From NCBI RefSeq assembly GCF_007859395.1, contig NZ_VOHD01000003.1:1524637-1588636 (forward strand): DNA of 64,000 nt, written 5' to 3'. Position 1 is the stretch's first letter. Each line of letters begins with the position of its first letter. The notes beneath the pieces are model-generated. The model did no database searches and had not been told where the DNA came from. It was given only the letters and a program-made list of their open reading frames with translations. The translations under genes and the position numbers were made by a program. Source of the stretch: Planomicrobium sp. CPCC 101110. Its GTDB lineage: Bacteria; Bacillota; Bacilli; Bacillales_A; Planococcaceae. Below are positions 53,799 to 61,975 of this stretch, piece by piece.

Positions 53799-54005
53799 TT
53801 AAGGTTGAATCAGCACTACATTAGCTGCTTGGGGACCGCGGTTGCCGTCAATAACTTCAAAAACAACGTTCTTGCCTTCCTGGAGCGTGCGAAACCCTTC
53901 GCCTTGAATACCGGTAAAATGGACGAAAACCTCATCACCGTTGGCAGCTTCGATAAAGCCATAGCCTTTTTCTGCGTTAAACCATTTCACTGTTCCTTGG
54001 TGCAT
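53799..54005 (-). CDS. Cold-shock domain protein
   Basis: 68 residues, a single OB-fold cold-shock domain: [17 protein letters not shown] (RNP1) and [10 protein letters not shown] (RNP2), ending [15 protein letters not shown]. It binds single-stranded RNA/DNA and acts as an RNA chaperone. ATG at 54005 has AGGGGGAACG upstream. The promoter at 54071-54099 gives a leader of about 60 bases that begins with a stem CCATTAAAA/TTTTTAATGG. Which Csp paralogue this is cannot be told. Confidence 0.93.
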   Translation of the reverse strand: MHQGTVKWFNAEKGYGFIEAANGDEVFVHFTGIQGEGFRTLQEGKNVVFEVIDGNRGPQAANVVLIQP

Positions 54006-54070
54006 GCACGTTCCCCCTAGTATTGAGTCGTAGCGCGGTACCATTAAAAAAGTCTTTTAATGGTGGCTAT

Positions 54071-54099
54071 ACTATACCTGAAGCCTTTCCAATCGTCAA
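54071..54099 (-). promoter_or_regulatory. Promoter of the cold-shock gene
   Basis: Minus strand TTGACG (54099-54094), 17 bases, TATAGT (54076-54071). The transcript would start with a hairpin and carry a leader of about 60 bases. Confidence 0.82.
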
Positions 54100-54164
54100 T
54101 GGCATGAAACACGATCAACGGAGAAAGGTTATAATGGAAGTATTAGATGAAAAGGAGACCTGTT

Positions 54165-54800
54165 ATGACAAAAGCGATTATTGAGCAATGCGAAAAAGTG
54201 GTTAAAGAAATCTACAGCACATTTGATGCGAGCCATGACTGGCAGCATATCGAACGCGTGATGCAAAATGCGAAGGAGATCTTGAAGCATGAGAAAGCGG
54301 ATGCATTTTTGGTGGAAATGGCAGTTTTGCTTCATGATGTTTCCGATCCGAAATACCGCAAAGAAGGAGAAGATTTGGAAGGGGATATCATGAACAGCCT
54401 TGGTTTGGCGGAAACTGTAAAGTCGGAACTCCGCGGCATCATCCAATCCGTATCCTTCAAAGGCGGGAGCGGAATTCCGGCTGAAACGGCCGAAGCGAAA
54501 ATTGTCCAAGACGCTGACCGGCTGGATGCCATCGGGGCGATCGGCATTGCACGAACGTTCGCTTTTGGCGGAGCGAAAGGCCGCAAGCTTTACGATTGGC
54601 AAGAACAACCGCGGCAAAATATGAGTGAAGAGGAGTACCGGTCAAAGCCGACAAGCAGCGCTACCCATTTTTACGAAAAGCTATTGCTGCTGAAAGACCG
54701 GATGACCACTGCTTCAGGAAAGCAAATCGCTGAAGAACGGCATCAATTTATGTTATCCTTTTTAGAGCAACTTCAAAAGGAAACGGATGGGAAAGCATGA
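54165..54800 (+). CDS. ypgQ: HD-domain nucleotide pyrophosphohydrolase YpgQ
   Basis: 211 residues. HD metal site: SHDWQHIERV (about 24-33), LLHDVSDPKY (HD pair) and the later aspartate in QDADRLDAIGAIGIARTF, plus a helical C-terminus. The B. subtilis homologue hydrolyses dNTPs/ATP to the monophosphate with Mn2+. ATG at 54165 follows AAGGAGACC. Its stop overlaps the yfmR start (ATGA). Confidence 0.9.
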   Translation: MTKAIIEQCEKVVKEIYSTFDASHDWQHIERVMQNAKEILKHEKADAFLVEMAVLLHDVSDPKYRKEGEDLEGDIMNSLGLAETVKSELRGIIQSVSFKGGSGIPAETAEAKIVQDADRLDAIGAIGIARTFAFGGAKGRKLYDWQEQPRQNMSEEEYRSKPTSSATHFYEKLLLLKDRMTTASGKQIAEERHQFMLSFLEQLQKETDGKA

Positions 54801-56677
54801 GCCATATAAATATAACAAACTTAACAAAAACTGTTGGAGCCAAAACTTTATTCAAGGACGTGGAATTTTCACTGTATCCAGGAGAGCGCGCGGGCTTGAT
54901 CGGTGTTAACGGAACAGGGAAATCGACGTTGATGTCGATATTGGCCGGTGAAGTCGAAGCCGATTCGGTAACTGTAGACCACCCGAAAAAATACCGGATC
55001 ACGTATTTGAAACAAGAACCGGAATTTGACGAGTCTTTAACCGTTCTGGAAACGGTCTTTTCAGGTGATTCCCCGATATTGGCATTGAATCGCTCATATG
55101 AACAGGCACTTCAAAATATGATGGTCGATTCAAGCTCTACGCAGCTGCAGGACGAGCTGATGAAAATACAGGAAGGCATGGAGCGGGAAAATGCATGGGA
55201 TGTCAATGCGCTGGCGAAAACGGCATTGACGAAACTCGGCATTGACATGTTCGACCAAAAAATCGGTGAATTGTCAGGCGGCCAGCGCAAACGGGTGGCG
55301 CTGGCAAAAGCGTTGATCGAGCCAGCGGATCTGATCTTGCTCGATGAACCGACCAACCATCTGGATGCCATATCGACGGAATGGCTGCAAGAAACGCTGC
55401 TGCGCATGAACAGCGCCATGTTGTTTGTGACCCATGACCGTTATTTCCTGGATGCGGTATCGACCCATATTTTCGAGCTGGCCGACCAGACGATGTATAC
55501 CCATAAAGGAAACTACGGCGATTATTTGGAAAACAAAGCAATTCGCGATGAAATGGCAGCTTCTTCACAACAAAAATTGGAAAACCGCTTCCGCTCTGAG
55601 CTGAAATGGATTCGCCGCGGCGCAAAGGCGCGTTCAACAAAACAGAAAGCACGCATTCAGCGCTTTGAAGAAATCAAAGAAAATGTTCAAAAAGAAAACG
55701 ACAACACATCTCTGGAGCTGTCCATGCAAAGCCAGCGCCTCGGCAAGAAAATCATCGAAGGCGAGAATCTGGGCATGGCTTTTGGCGACAATGTTATTTT
55801 CCGCAGCTTCAGCTTCCTTCTGCAAGGGGGCGACCGAATTGGAATTGTCGGCCCGAACGGTGCTGGGAAATCAACATTGATGAAAGTGCTTGCGGGTGAG
55901 TATGGACCGACAGAAGGCAGAATTGACTATGGCAGCACTGTTAAGATTGCCCATTTCACGCAGCATTTGCCAGATATGGACGAATCCCAGCGCATGATTG
56001 AATACATTCAGGAAATTTCCAGCGACTATGAAGCCGCAAAAGGCGTCCGCTTATCTGCGACCCAGATGCTGGAGCGCTTTCTGTTTCCTTCAAATGCGCA
56101 TGGCACGTTGATCGGGAAACTGTCAGGCGGAGAACGCAAACGCCTATATTTGTTGAAATTATTGATGGAACAGCCGAATATCTTATTTTTAGATGAGCCG
56201 ACAAATGACTTGGATATTCAAACACTGTCTGTCTTGGAAGACTTCCTGGAGAACTTCCCGGGCGTCGTTATCACAATATCGCATGACCGCTTTTTCCTGG
56301 ACCGCATCGCACGAAAATTATGGACGACCGGTACAGGGGAAATTTTGGAATATCAAGGGTTGTATACCGAGTTTATCAAGGAAAAAACAGAGACCGTAAC
56401 GGCCCCAGTGATAGAATCTGAACCTGCAAAAGAAGCGCCAAATCCTGAAAAGCCGAAAAAGAAAATGACGTATAGCGAACAAAAAGAATACAGCACCATT
56501 CTCGATGATATTGCGGAAGTGGAAGCGCAAATCGAACAGCGGCAAGAAGACATGGCATCTTGTGGTTCCGACTTTGAGAAATTGAACAAAATAACGGAAG
56601 ACATTGATAAACTGACCGAGCAATATGACCAGATGATTGAACGGTGGACTTTCCTCCAGGAAATCGCAGAGTCATAA
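54797..56677 (+). CDS. yfmR: ABC-F translation ATPase YfmR (Uup-type)
   Basis: 626 residues, two ABC cassettes and no membrane domain. Walker A GVNGTGKST and GPNGAGKST; signatures ELSGGQRKR and LSGGERKR; Walker B LILLDEPTNHLD and ILFLDEPTNDLD; the interdomain linker (about 245-310) is helical and basic; a C-terminal coiled coil (about 545-626) is typical of Uup/YfmR. It acts at the ribosomal E site, aiding stalled (for example polyproline) translation. Coupled to ypgQ by ATGA. Confidence 0.93.
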   Translation: MSHINITNLTKTVGAKTLFKDVEFSLYPGERAGLIGVNGTGKSTLMSILAGEVEADSVTVDHPKKYRITYLKQEPEFDESLTVLETVFSGDSPILALNRSYEQALQNMMVDSSSTQLQDELMKIQEGMERENAWDVNALAKTALTKLGIDMFDQKIGELSGGQRKRVALAKALIEPADLILLDEPTNHLDAISTEWLQETLLRMNSAMLFVTHDRYFLDAVSTHIFELADQTMYTHKGNYGDYLENKAIRDEMAASSQQKLENRFRSELKWIRRGAKARSTKQKARIQRFEEIKENVQKENDNTSLELSMQSQRLGKKIIEGENLGMAFGDNVIFRSFSFLLQGGDRIGIVGPNGAGKSTLMKVLAGEYGPTEGRIDYGSTVKIAHFTQHLPDMDESQRMIEYIQEISSDYEAAKGVRLSATQMLERFLFPSNAHGTLIGKLSGGERKRLYLLKLLMEQPNILFLDEPTNDLDIQTLSVLEDFLENFPGVVITISHDRFFLDRIARKLWTTGTGEILEYQGLYTEFIKEKTETVTAPVIESEPAKEAPNPEKPKKKMTYSEQKEYSTILDDIAEVEAQIEQRQEDMASCGSDFEKLNKITEDIDKLTEQYDQMIERWTFLQEIAES

Positions 56678-56698
56678 ATCGAACAGGAGGGACTATGT

Positions 56699-57829
56699 GT
56701 GAAAATCAAAACAATCGAACCGACTCCAAGCCCGAATACGATGAAAGTGATCATCGACCAGGAACTGCCGTTTGGCAAAAGCCATAATTACAACGAGAGC
56801 AATTTGGAAGGCGCTCCATCGGAAGTGAGGAAAATCCTGGCGGTGAAAGGCGTTAAAGGCGTATACCACGTAGCTGATTTTCTTGCGGTCGAACGAATCG
56901 CGAAATTTGACTGGGAGGCGATTTTGGCAGAAGTCCGCCGCATATTCGGCGAAGACAGCAGTCACGCAAACGATGAAATTCAGATTGATGAACATTTTGG
57001 AGAGGTATACGTCCACGTTCAGCAGTTCAAAGGAATTCCGCTGCAAGTGAAAGTGTTTGACAGCACATCTGAAAAACGCTTTGCGATGCCGGAACGATTT
57101 ATGAAAGCGATGAGCGCCGTCATGGATCCGGCTGAGGAAAACTATCTGCTGCAGCGCAAATGGGCCGACTATGGCGTCCGGTATGGGGAAAAAGAAGAAA
57201 TCGGCCAAAGCGTGGCCGAAGAACTCGAAGCCGCTTATCCACAAAGCCGTTTGGATGGCATGGTTGCAGAGAACCAGGAGGAAGATTCGGAAACGGTCGT
57301 CCGCGGCCGGAAAGTAACAGTGGAAGAATTCGATGTTCCAGACTGGGAAACGCGTTTCCAATTGCTTGAGCAGATGAACGAAGGTGAACTCGACGATCTG
57401 CCGCTCCTGTCAAAAGCGCTGGAAGATGAGAAAATGTCTATACGCCGCCAGGCAGCCATTTATTTAGGCGACATCAAAGACAAAGCTGTTGTCCCCCTTA
57501 TGGAACGGGCGATGAAAGATAAAAGCTGGGCGGTCCGAAGAACAGCCGGAGATGCCATAAGCGATTTAGGTTTTCCTGAATTCGAGCCGATCATGATTGA
57601 AACATTGAAAGACAAAAACAAACTTGTCCGCTGGAGAGCTGCAATGTTCCTGTACGAAGCAGGGACTGAAGCAGCGTTGCCCGCTTTGAAAGAGTCGGAA
57701 AATGATCCGGAATTTGAAGTGAAGCTGCAAATCAAAATGGCAATTGCCCGTATTGAACAGGGCGAAGAAGCAAAAGGTTCGGTTTGGAAGCAAATGACCG
57801 AAGCCCGCCAGGCGATAAAAGAAGATTGA
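56699..57829 (+). CDS. ypgR: YpgR/CvfC-like protein: NifU-N-like domain plus HEAT repeats
   Basis: 376 residues, matching B. subtilis YpgR and staphylococcal CvfC. The N-terminal 90 residues (IEPTPSPNTMKVIID; VKGVKGVYHVADFLAVER) resemble a NifU/Nfu N-terminal scaffold domain; residues about 225-365 are HEAT-type repeats (SIRRQAAIYLGDIKDKAVVPLMERAMKD; WAVRRTAGDAISDLG; VRWRAAMFLYEAG). CvfC affects virulence gene expression in Staphylococcus; the molecular role is unknown. Start GTG at 56699 after AGGAGGG. Follows yfmR by 21 bases. Confidence 0.9.
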   Translation: MKIKTIEPTPSPNTMKVIIDQELPFGKSHNYNESNLEGAPSEVRKILAVKGVKGVYHVADFLAVERIAKFDWEAILAEVRRIFGEDSSHANDEIQIDEHFGEVYVHVQQFKGIPLQVKVFDSTSEKRFAMPERFMKAMSAVMDPAEENYLLQRKWADYGVRYGEKEEIGQSVAEELEAAYPQSRLDGMVAENQEEDSETVVRGRKVTVEEFDVPDWETRFQLLEQMNEGELDDLPLLSKALEDEKMSIRRQAAIYLGDIKDKAVVPLMERAMKDKSWAVRRTAGDAISDLGFPEFEPIMIETLKDKNKLVRWRAAMFLYEAGTEAALPALKESENDPEFEVKLQIKMAIARIEQGEEAKGSVWKQMTEARQAIKED

Positions 57830-57838
57830 TGGCAGAAC

Positions 57839-57882
57839 ACTGGCCTCAGCCCGTTCCAAATGGTGCTGAGGCCAGTTTTTTT
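57839..57882 (+). terminator. Terminator of ypgQ-yfmR-ypgR
   Basis: ACTGGCCTCAGC, 14-base loop, GCTGAGGCCAGT and seven T. Confidence 0.9.
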
Positions 57883-57958
57883 ATGCAGATGGATCCGATG
57901 GAGAAAACAAAATGTTTCTCAAATCGGAGAAAGAGGTAAACTCCATTAAACACAAAGT

Positions 57959-57987
57959 ATTTCACCGAGTGAAAGCAGCGGTGAAAT
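57959..57987. repeat. 9-bp perfect inverted repeat abutting the ribosome site of the 103-aa gene
   Basis: ATTTCACCG (57959-57967) and CGGTGAAAT (57979-57987), 11-base centre, followed directly by GGGAGGGG. A smaller repeat GAGAAA/TTTCTC lies at 57901-57920. Either an operator or a leader hairpin. Confidence 0.6.
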
Positions 57988-58002
57988 GGGAGGGGTAAAA
58001 CG

Positions 58003-58314
58003 ATGGAATCAGACATCTACAGCATTGAACTGCTTCATCAGGGGAAATACGAATCATGGGAGTTCAAAGATGAAAGCGAGCGTGACGAGTTGTTCAATAA
58101 GGTGAAAAAAAGATACGCAGGCAAAGAAATCCAGGACAAAAACCATGCGGATGATCGGAATATTGTGCAACTGAGCGCTACGAGCCTGCATATCAAAGCG
58201 GGGAATGACGTGTCCCAGACCGTGCCATTTGAATGGTATGATTATGACGTGTTCGGTGAGATGCTGTCGTATATCAACAGCCAGTACACCAAACAAAACA
58301 AAAGCATTTCTTGA
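58003..58314 (+). CDS. Hypothetical protein (103 aa)
   Basis: Soluble, acidic-basic mixed protein: IYSIELLHQGKYESWEFKDE near the start, a RDELFNKVKKRYAG helix, and VPFEWYDYDVFGEMLSYIN near the end. I do not recognise the family. ATG six bases after GGGAGGGG, with the inverted repeat just upstream. It is the first of a run of small genes without recognised relatives. The next gene follows after 75 bases. Confidence 0.72.
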   Translation: MESDIYSIELLHQGKYESWEFKDESERDELFNKVKKRYAGKEIQDKNHADDRNIVQLSATSLHIKAGNDVSQTVPFEWYDYDVFGEMLSYINSQYTKQNKSIS

Positions 58315-58389
58315 TCTGACGAAAAAAGCCGATTTGTGCAGGGATTCTTCCCTCTTTGCCGAATAAGGAATAGAGAAAGGAGGGATACG

Positions 58390-58599
58390 ATGCCAAAAAA
58401 GTTCAACTTGATTTACCATTTCGTGGACGGCGATACATGGGGGGGCGAAGAAGTGGATGTGCATGTAGCGGCAGATGAAATCTCCGATCATTTCACACAA
58501 AATCTTTGCCAGCCTGACGTGGAATTGGTCTCGCATTCAACAAACGAAAAAAAATTGGTGAAAGATCTAAAGTCGGTAGAATTAGTTTTCAGGTGGTGA
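58390..58599 (+). CDS. Hypothetical protein (69 aa)
   Basis: MPKKFNLIYHFVDGDTWGGE at the start and VKDLKSVELVFRW at the end; predicted beta-alpha mix, soluble. Not recognised. ATG seven bases after AAGGAGGG, so the 18 codons that could be added upstream are unlikely to be translated. A terminator overlaps its stop codon. Confidence 0.72.
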   Translation: MPKKFNLIYHFVDGDTWGGEEVDVHVAADEISDHFTQNLCQPDVELVSHSTNEKKLVKDLKSVELVFRW

Positions 58600-58623
58600 G
58601 TGTCCTATTGGGCGCTCTTTTTT
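58598..58623 (+). terminator. Terminator of the 58.0-58.6 kb unit
   Basis: GAGTGTCC, loop TATT, GGGCGCTC (with two G-U pairs), six T. Confidence 0.7.
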
Positions 58624-58695
58624 CATTTTTCTGGAGCTTCCAAAAGCGAACAAAAAGAGAAGATAAACCGAGAAGGCTAAAGGGGATTTTCTATA

Positions 58696-58725
58696 CAAAA
58701 AGAAGCTGCAATAAACTGCAACTTC
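58696..58725 (-). terminator. Terminator of the 131-aa protein gene
   Basis: Minus strand GAAGTTGCA, loop GTTTAT, TGCAGCTTC, then TTTTTG. Confidence 0.72.
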
Positions 58726-58751
58726 CGGTGCGCCTTGCATACTCCGCCAAT

Positions 58752-59147
58752 CTAATAATTCTTCAATACATCGTCAATGGCCGAATTGGCCACCAGTTGG
58801 ACGGAAATGATCTGATTGATGTTAAGAACCGCATGTTTGATATGGTTGACTGTTTTGCCGGTCTTGAATTTTACATCCTCCAATAGGATCGTTTCACTAA
58901 AATCCAGATCCTTCAGAAAGTGATTGTCCTGGCTTTTCAATTCAGATCTTGTATAGAAGTTGGCTTTGGAATAATTGATCGGTACAAGTTCATCCGCGTG
59001 CGCAGGTTCTCTTGTTTCTTCTTTGATCGCCAAAAGTTTGCCGAAATAAATGCCTGCCGGCGTGATGAACGATAAGGAGTTGTCCCGTCCAAACTCCCCT
59101 TCCATCGCCAGCCGAAGAACGTTGATGGTTTCTTGCATATTCCCCAT
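58752..59147 (-). CDS. Hypothetical protein (131 aa)
   Basis: Begins MGNMQETINVLRLAMEGEFG and contains SFITPAGIYFGKLLAIKEE and NHIKHAVLNINQIISVQLVA; soluble, no motif recognised. ATG at 59147 has AAAGGAGG nine bases upstream; the nine codons of the longer frame would include that site. Convergent with the preceding small genes and closed by its own terminator, so a stand-alone gene. Confidence 0.75.
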   Translation of the reverse strand: MGNMQETINVLRLAMEGEFGRDNSLSFITPAGIYFGKLLAIKEETREPAHADELVPINYSKANFYTRSELKSQDNHFLKDLDFSETILLEDVKFKTGKTVNHIKHAVLNINQIISVQLVANSAIDDVLKNY

Positions 59148-59405
59148 GATGAGCACCTCCTTTCCCTTTAACAATTCGACAAGAAAAGGGATTTACCTAC
59201 TGTTCTGGACAAAGTAAGATGGAATATTTCTGAATAGCAAATGCCCTTTTTGAAATGAGCGGGAGAAAAAAGAACCACGATATGAATCGATTGAATCATA
59301 TATTTCTTATATTTTAAATATATTTCTATAGTTTTTAGTTCAGAATAAGCGTTACTTCCTTAAAAAAGTATGATAATCTAATATTAATGTTAAGGGGGAT
59401 GCCTT
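59148..59405. other. AT-rich divergent intergenic region
   Basis: 258 bases between two diverging small genes. The middle (about 59285-59340) is very AT-rich (runs of ATATTT/TAAATATA). No gene or stable RNA is evident; promoters for both neighbours must lie here but none is clear enough to mark. Confidence 0.5.
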
Positions 59406-59615
59406 GTGAATATTACGATCAAAGGAAGAACGTTAAACGAATCACGGAGTTATTTAGTAGCCAGGGAAATAATAAGAGAGACCGATGTGGAACATCCATT
59501 GGATGTCGAAGCGTTTCTCCAGGAATATACGATTGAAGAATGTGAAAAATCCATCATCCTTCGTCCTCCGACTGTCGAAGGCATACATATATCTTTGCTG
59601 AAGCCATCCAAATAG
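59406..59615 (+). CDS. Hypothetical protein (69 aa)
   Basis: Starts MNITIKGRTLNESRSYLVAR and runs EIIRETDVEHPLDVEAFLQEY before a final KPSK; soluble, family not recognised. Start GTG after AAGGGGGATG. The terminator hairpin begins inside its last codons, so transcription probably ends here. Confidence 0.68.
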   Translation: MNITIKGRTLNESRSYLVAREIIRETDVEHPLDVEAFLQEYTIEECEKSIILRPPTVEGIHISLLKPSK

Positions 59616-59627
59616 GGTGGCTTTTTT
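59601..59627 (+). terminator. Terminator of the 69-aa gene at 59.4 kb
   Basis: AAGCCATCC, loop AAATA, GGGTGGCTT and T-tract. Confidence 0.8.
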
Positions 59628-59629
59628 GA

Positions 59630-59776
59630 TTGCAGCCTGAATGGGATCCTCAAGTAATTGGCATTGGAATTGATATTTCGGAAGCAGAGGGAAAGAAGGA
59701 GATTTTTGTATATGTCCAAGAGGGTTTATGTGAAGAAAAAAGACTACTGAAATTTTTAGATAATGGTGCTTTATAA
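59630..59776 (+). pseudogene. Short orphan reading frame, probable gene remnant
   Basis: 48 codons from a TTG without a ribosome site, encoding EWDPQVIGIGIDISEAEG and KEIFVYVQEGLCEEKRL. The residue pattern looks like real protein (alternating strand, then helix), but it follows a terminator and lacks any initiation signal, so it is best read as the tail of a lost gene. Confidence 0.4.
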
Positions 59777-59826
59777 CTAACTAAAGCGTATAATATCCTT
59801 AGGTAAATTTTAGGAGGGAGTACGCA

Positions 59827-60222
59827 ATGGAAAATATTTTATATCGTTTGACTACAAGTACGGAAGAACCTTCTGCAAAGGGCAAGGAGACACATTTAGA
59901 TTATTTGGATTATGAAGAGGCTTTGTCATGCTACAACAAGGCTATCGAATCAAAAACTTCCGGCGAAGCGGATGTCCAGGCTTTTGAAAAACCATACCTG
60001 TTGGTCAAGAACGATTATGAAAGCAATCCTCGTGGGCAGTGGCATTGGTGCAATCTGAAAAATGAAGAAGGAGCTTTGTTCACGATGCGGATTGAGCCGA
60101 TTCATTTTTTTGAGGCGGAATATTTTGCATCCGAAGACATTGAAGAAAGGTACAAAGCGATATACGGATATAAGGAAAACTCCTCCAGTTTTTTTACCCG
60201 GCTTTTCAAGCGCAGAAAGTGA
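59827..60222 (+). CDS. Hypothetical protein (131 aa)
   Basis: Starts MENILYRLTTSTEEPSAKGK, contains YLDYEEALSCYNKAIESK (helix-turn-helix of the TPR kind, a single unit) and PRGQWHWCNLKNEEGALFTM, and ends with a basic SSFFTRLFKRRK. Soluble; not recognised. ATG seven bases after AGGAGGG; a TATAAT box lies about 35 bases upstream. No terminator was seen after it. Confidence 0.72.
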   Translation: MENILYRLTTSTEEPSAKGKETHLDYLDYEEALSCYNKAIESKTSGEADVQAFEKPYLLVKNDYESNPRGQWHWCNLKNEEGALFTMRIEPIHFFEAEYFASEDIEERYKAIYGYKENSSSFFTRLFKRRK

Positions 60223-60394
60223 ATCCCCCTGTTCTGAGCATCGAAACAAATACTTTTTTCCACCTATGATGGAAGCACTAAACAATGACGGCTCAAGCGG
60301 AAAATTAGGAAACTGGTTCGCGGGTAGGTTAGAATAAAAGGAGAAAACGCTTTGAACCAGGCGTATTTGAATTTTAATGAAAGAAGGCGGAAAC

Positions 60395-60832
60395 ATGAAT
60401 GCGTATGATGAATACATGAAAGGCATTGTTGCTCCAATGCGCCAGCAATTGACTGACGAAGGCTTCAAAGAATTATTGACTGCAGAAGAAGTGAATGAAC
60501 ATATGAGCGAAGCATCAGGAATCAGCCTGGTCGTCATCAACTCCGTGTGCGGATGTGCCGCTGGTCTTGCTCGTCCGGCTGTTATCGAAGCGGTAAGACA
60601 GGCTGATGCCAAACCAGACCACTTGGTGACCGTTTTTGCTGGCCAGGACAAAGAGGCGACAGCACAAATGCGCAATTATTTTGAAGAAATTCCACCGTCA
60701 TCTCCGTCGGTAGCGGTATTGAAAGATGGCCAACTGGCTTACTTCATTCCGCGCGAGCAAATTGAAGGACATCCCGTCGATCATATACGCGAGCACCTAA
60801 AGCAGGTGTTGCAGCAGGTAGCTGCAGAGTGA
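60395..60832 (+). CDS. brxA: Bacilliredoxin BrxA (YphP)
   Basis: 145 residues, BrxA/BrxB family. The redox motif is CGC (Cys52-Gly53-Cys54) in NSVCGCAAGLARPA; DKEATAQMRNYFEEIPPSSPS is also conserved. It removes bacillithiol from S-bacillithiolated proteins, which fits bshA elsewhere in the window. ATG at 60395 follows GAAGGCGG; an upstream ATG adds six residues and would cover that site. TTGAAC-17-TAATGA before it may be the promoter. Overlaps ypiP. Confidence 0.94.
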   Translation: MNAYDEYMKGIVAPMRQQLTDEGFKELLTAEEVNEHMSEASGISLVVINSVCGCAAGLARPAVIEAVRQADAKPDHLVTVFAGQDKEATAQMRNYFEEIPPSSPSVAVLKDGQLAYFIPREQIEGHPVDHIREHLKQVLQQVAAE

Positions 60833-61620
60833 AAACGGTTGTGACGACGGCGTACCGGACAACGGACGCCTTGGTAATGAAAGGCGGGATAATTTCCCGT
60901 GATTTAGGAGCCCCTTTTATAAGCCGCAACAAGCGTTCCGTCGGCAAACTGCATGAAGAATTGGGCGCTGATATCCTTGTTGTTGCAAAAGAACGCCTCG
61001 AGTTTTATCCGATGGGTAAAACCGAGCCGTTCTTTTTTCATCCCAATTCTTCTGCTTTTCGGACAAAACGCCCGCTAGAAGAAGACCCATTGATCGAAGT
61101 ATCTGGCCTTGGAATCGGCGATTCGTTTGTCGACTGCACATTAGGCATGGCATCTGATGCCATTGTGGCCTCGCAATGGGTAGGGAACGAAGGGGAGGTG
61201 GTCGGTTGCGAGTCCCATCCGACAATTGCCTATGTCATTGGAAAAGGACTGGCTGCATATGACAAAATGCCGCATTTATCCGAAGCCATGAGGCGGATCC
61301 GCGTCATTCCGGCAGACGCCGTCGCATACTTGTCTTCGCTGCCGGACGATTCTGTGGACGTGGTTTATATGGATCCGATGTTCACTGAAGAAATTGCGGA
61401 AGCTTCAAATTTCCTGCCGCTCCGAGAGACTGCGGATATGGGGCAGCTGACTGGAGCCTGGGTAGGACAAGCGGTTCGGACGGCCCGGAAAAGCGTCGTG
61501 CTGAAAGCGCATTTCAGGTCAGGCGATTTTGAAAAGTACGGATTCAAAAGACGCGTACGGCCCAATACGAAATTCCATTATGGCGTCATCGATTGCCGTC
61601 CTGAAAAAGTTCCGGAATGA
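60829..61620 (+). CDS. ypiP: Class I SAM-dependent methyltransferase YpiP
   Basis: 263 residues. SAM-binding segment FVDCTLGMASDAIVASQWVG (about 97-116) and a YMDPMF motif (DVVYMDPMF) where N-methyltransferases have an acidic or NPPY-like box; VVLKAHFRSGDFEKYGF near the end. The yphP-ypiP order is conserved in Bacilli. Target unknown. Start GTG overlaps the stop of brxA. The terminator begins within its last codons. Confidence 0.88.
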   Translation: MKTVVTTAYRTTDALVMKGGIISRDLGAPFISRNKRSVGKLHEELGADILVVAKERLEFYPMGKTEPFFFHPNSSAFRTKRPLEEDPLIEVSGLGIGDSFVDCTLGMASDAIVASQWVGNEGEVVGCESHPTIAYVIGKGLAAYDKMPHLSEAMRRIRVIPADAVAYLSSLPDDSVDVVYMDPMFTEEIAEASNFLPLRETADMGQLTGAWVGQAVRTARKSVVLKAHFRSGDFEKYGFKRRVRPNTKFHYGVIDCRPEKVPE

Positions 61621-61640
61621 AACATGCCGGAACTTTTTTT
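61604..61640 (+). terminator. Terminator of brxA-ypiP
   Basis: AAAGTTCCGG, loop spanning the stop codon, CCGGAACTTT and T's. Confidence 0.88.
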
Positions 61641-61660
61641 CTGCTGAAACAAAAGAAGAA

Positions 61661-61706
61661 CAAAAATAGCAGGCAGATCCGATTGCTTCGGGTCCGCCTG
61701 CTATTA
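61661..61706 (-). terminator. Terminator of the 25-residue peptide gene
   Basis: Minus strand AATAGCAGGCGGACCCG, seven-base loop, then the matching arm with one bulged base and TATTTTTG. Confidence 0.78.
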
Positions 61707-61751
61707 AAACTTTTTGTGCATAATAAGTTTTCAGTCAGTTTTTCATATAGA

Positions 61752-61829
61752 TCAATCTGTATAATGCAATGAAATCAAATATGCAAGCATGCCCAATAGG
61801 CCAAGCCCAGCCAATAATGAAGTATCCAA
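61752..61829 (-). CDS. 25-residue single-pass membrane peptide
   Basis: Sequence starts with TTG (read as Met): MDTSLLAGLGLLGMLAYLIS, then LHYTD. One hydrophobic helix covers nearly all of it. TTG lies seven bases after AAAGGAGG, a strong ribosome site, and a terminator follows 45 bases after the stop; TACAAT about 45 bases upstream may be its -10. Size and topology recall KdpF-like peptides, but no kdp genes are near. Family uncertain. Confidence 0.62.
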   Translation of the reverse strand: MDTSLLAGLGLLGMLAYLISLHYTD

Positions 61830-61975
61830 GAAATTTCCTCCTTTTTCGAAAAAACAGAGCTAAATGAATAACTTTATTGTACAATGAAATACAAGAAGAT
61901 GAAACCTTTACCAATAAAATTCGTCTAAAATAGCAATGTAAAGTAAGAAATTGTTCAAAAATGAGGGTGATGTTG

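Noticed and set aside
60290..60357. Tiny 22-codon frame before brxA
   Set aside because: No ribosome site upstream and no conserved features.
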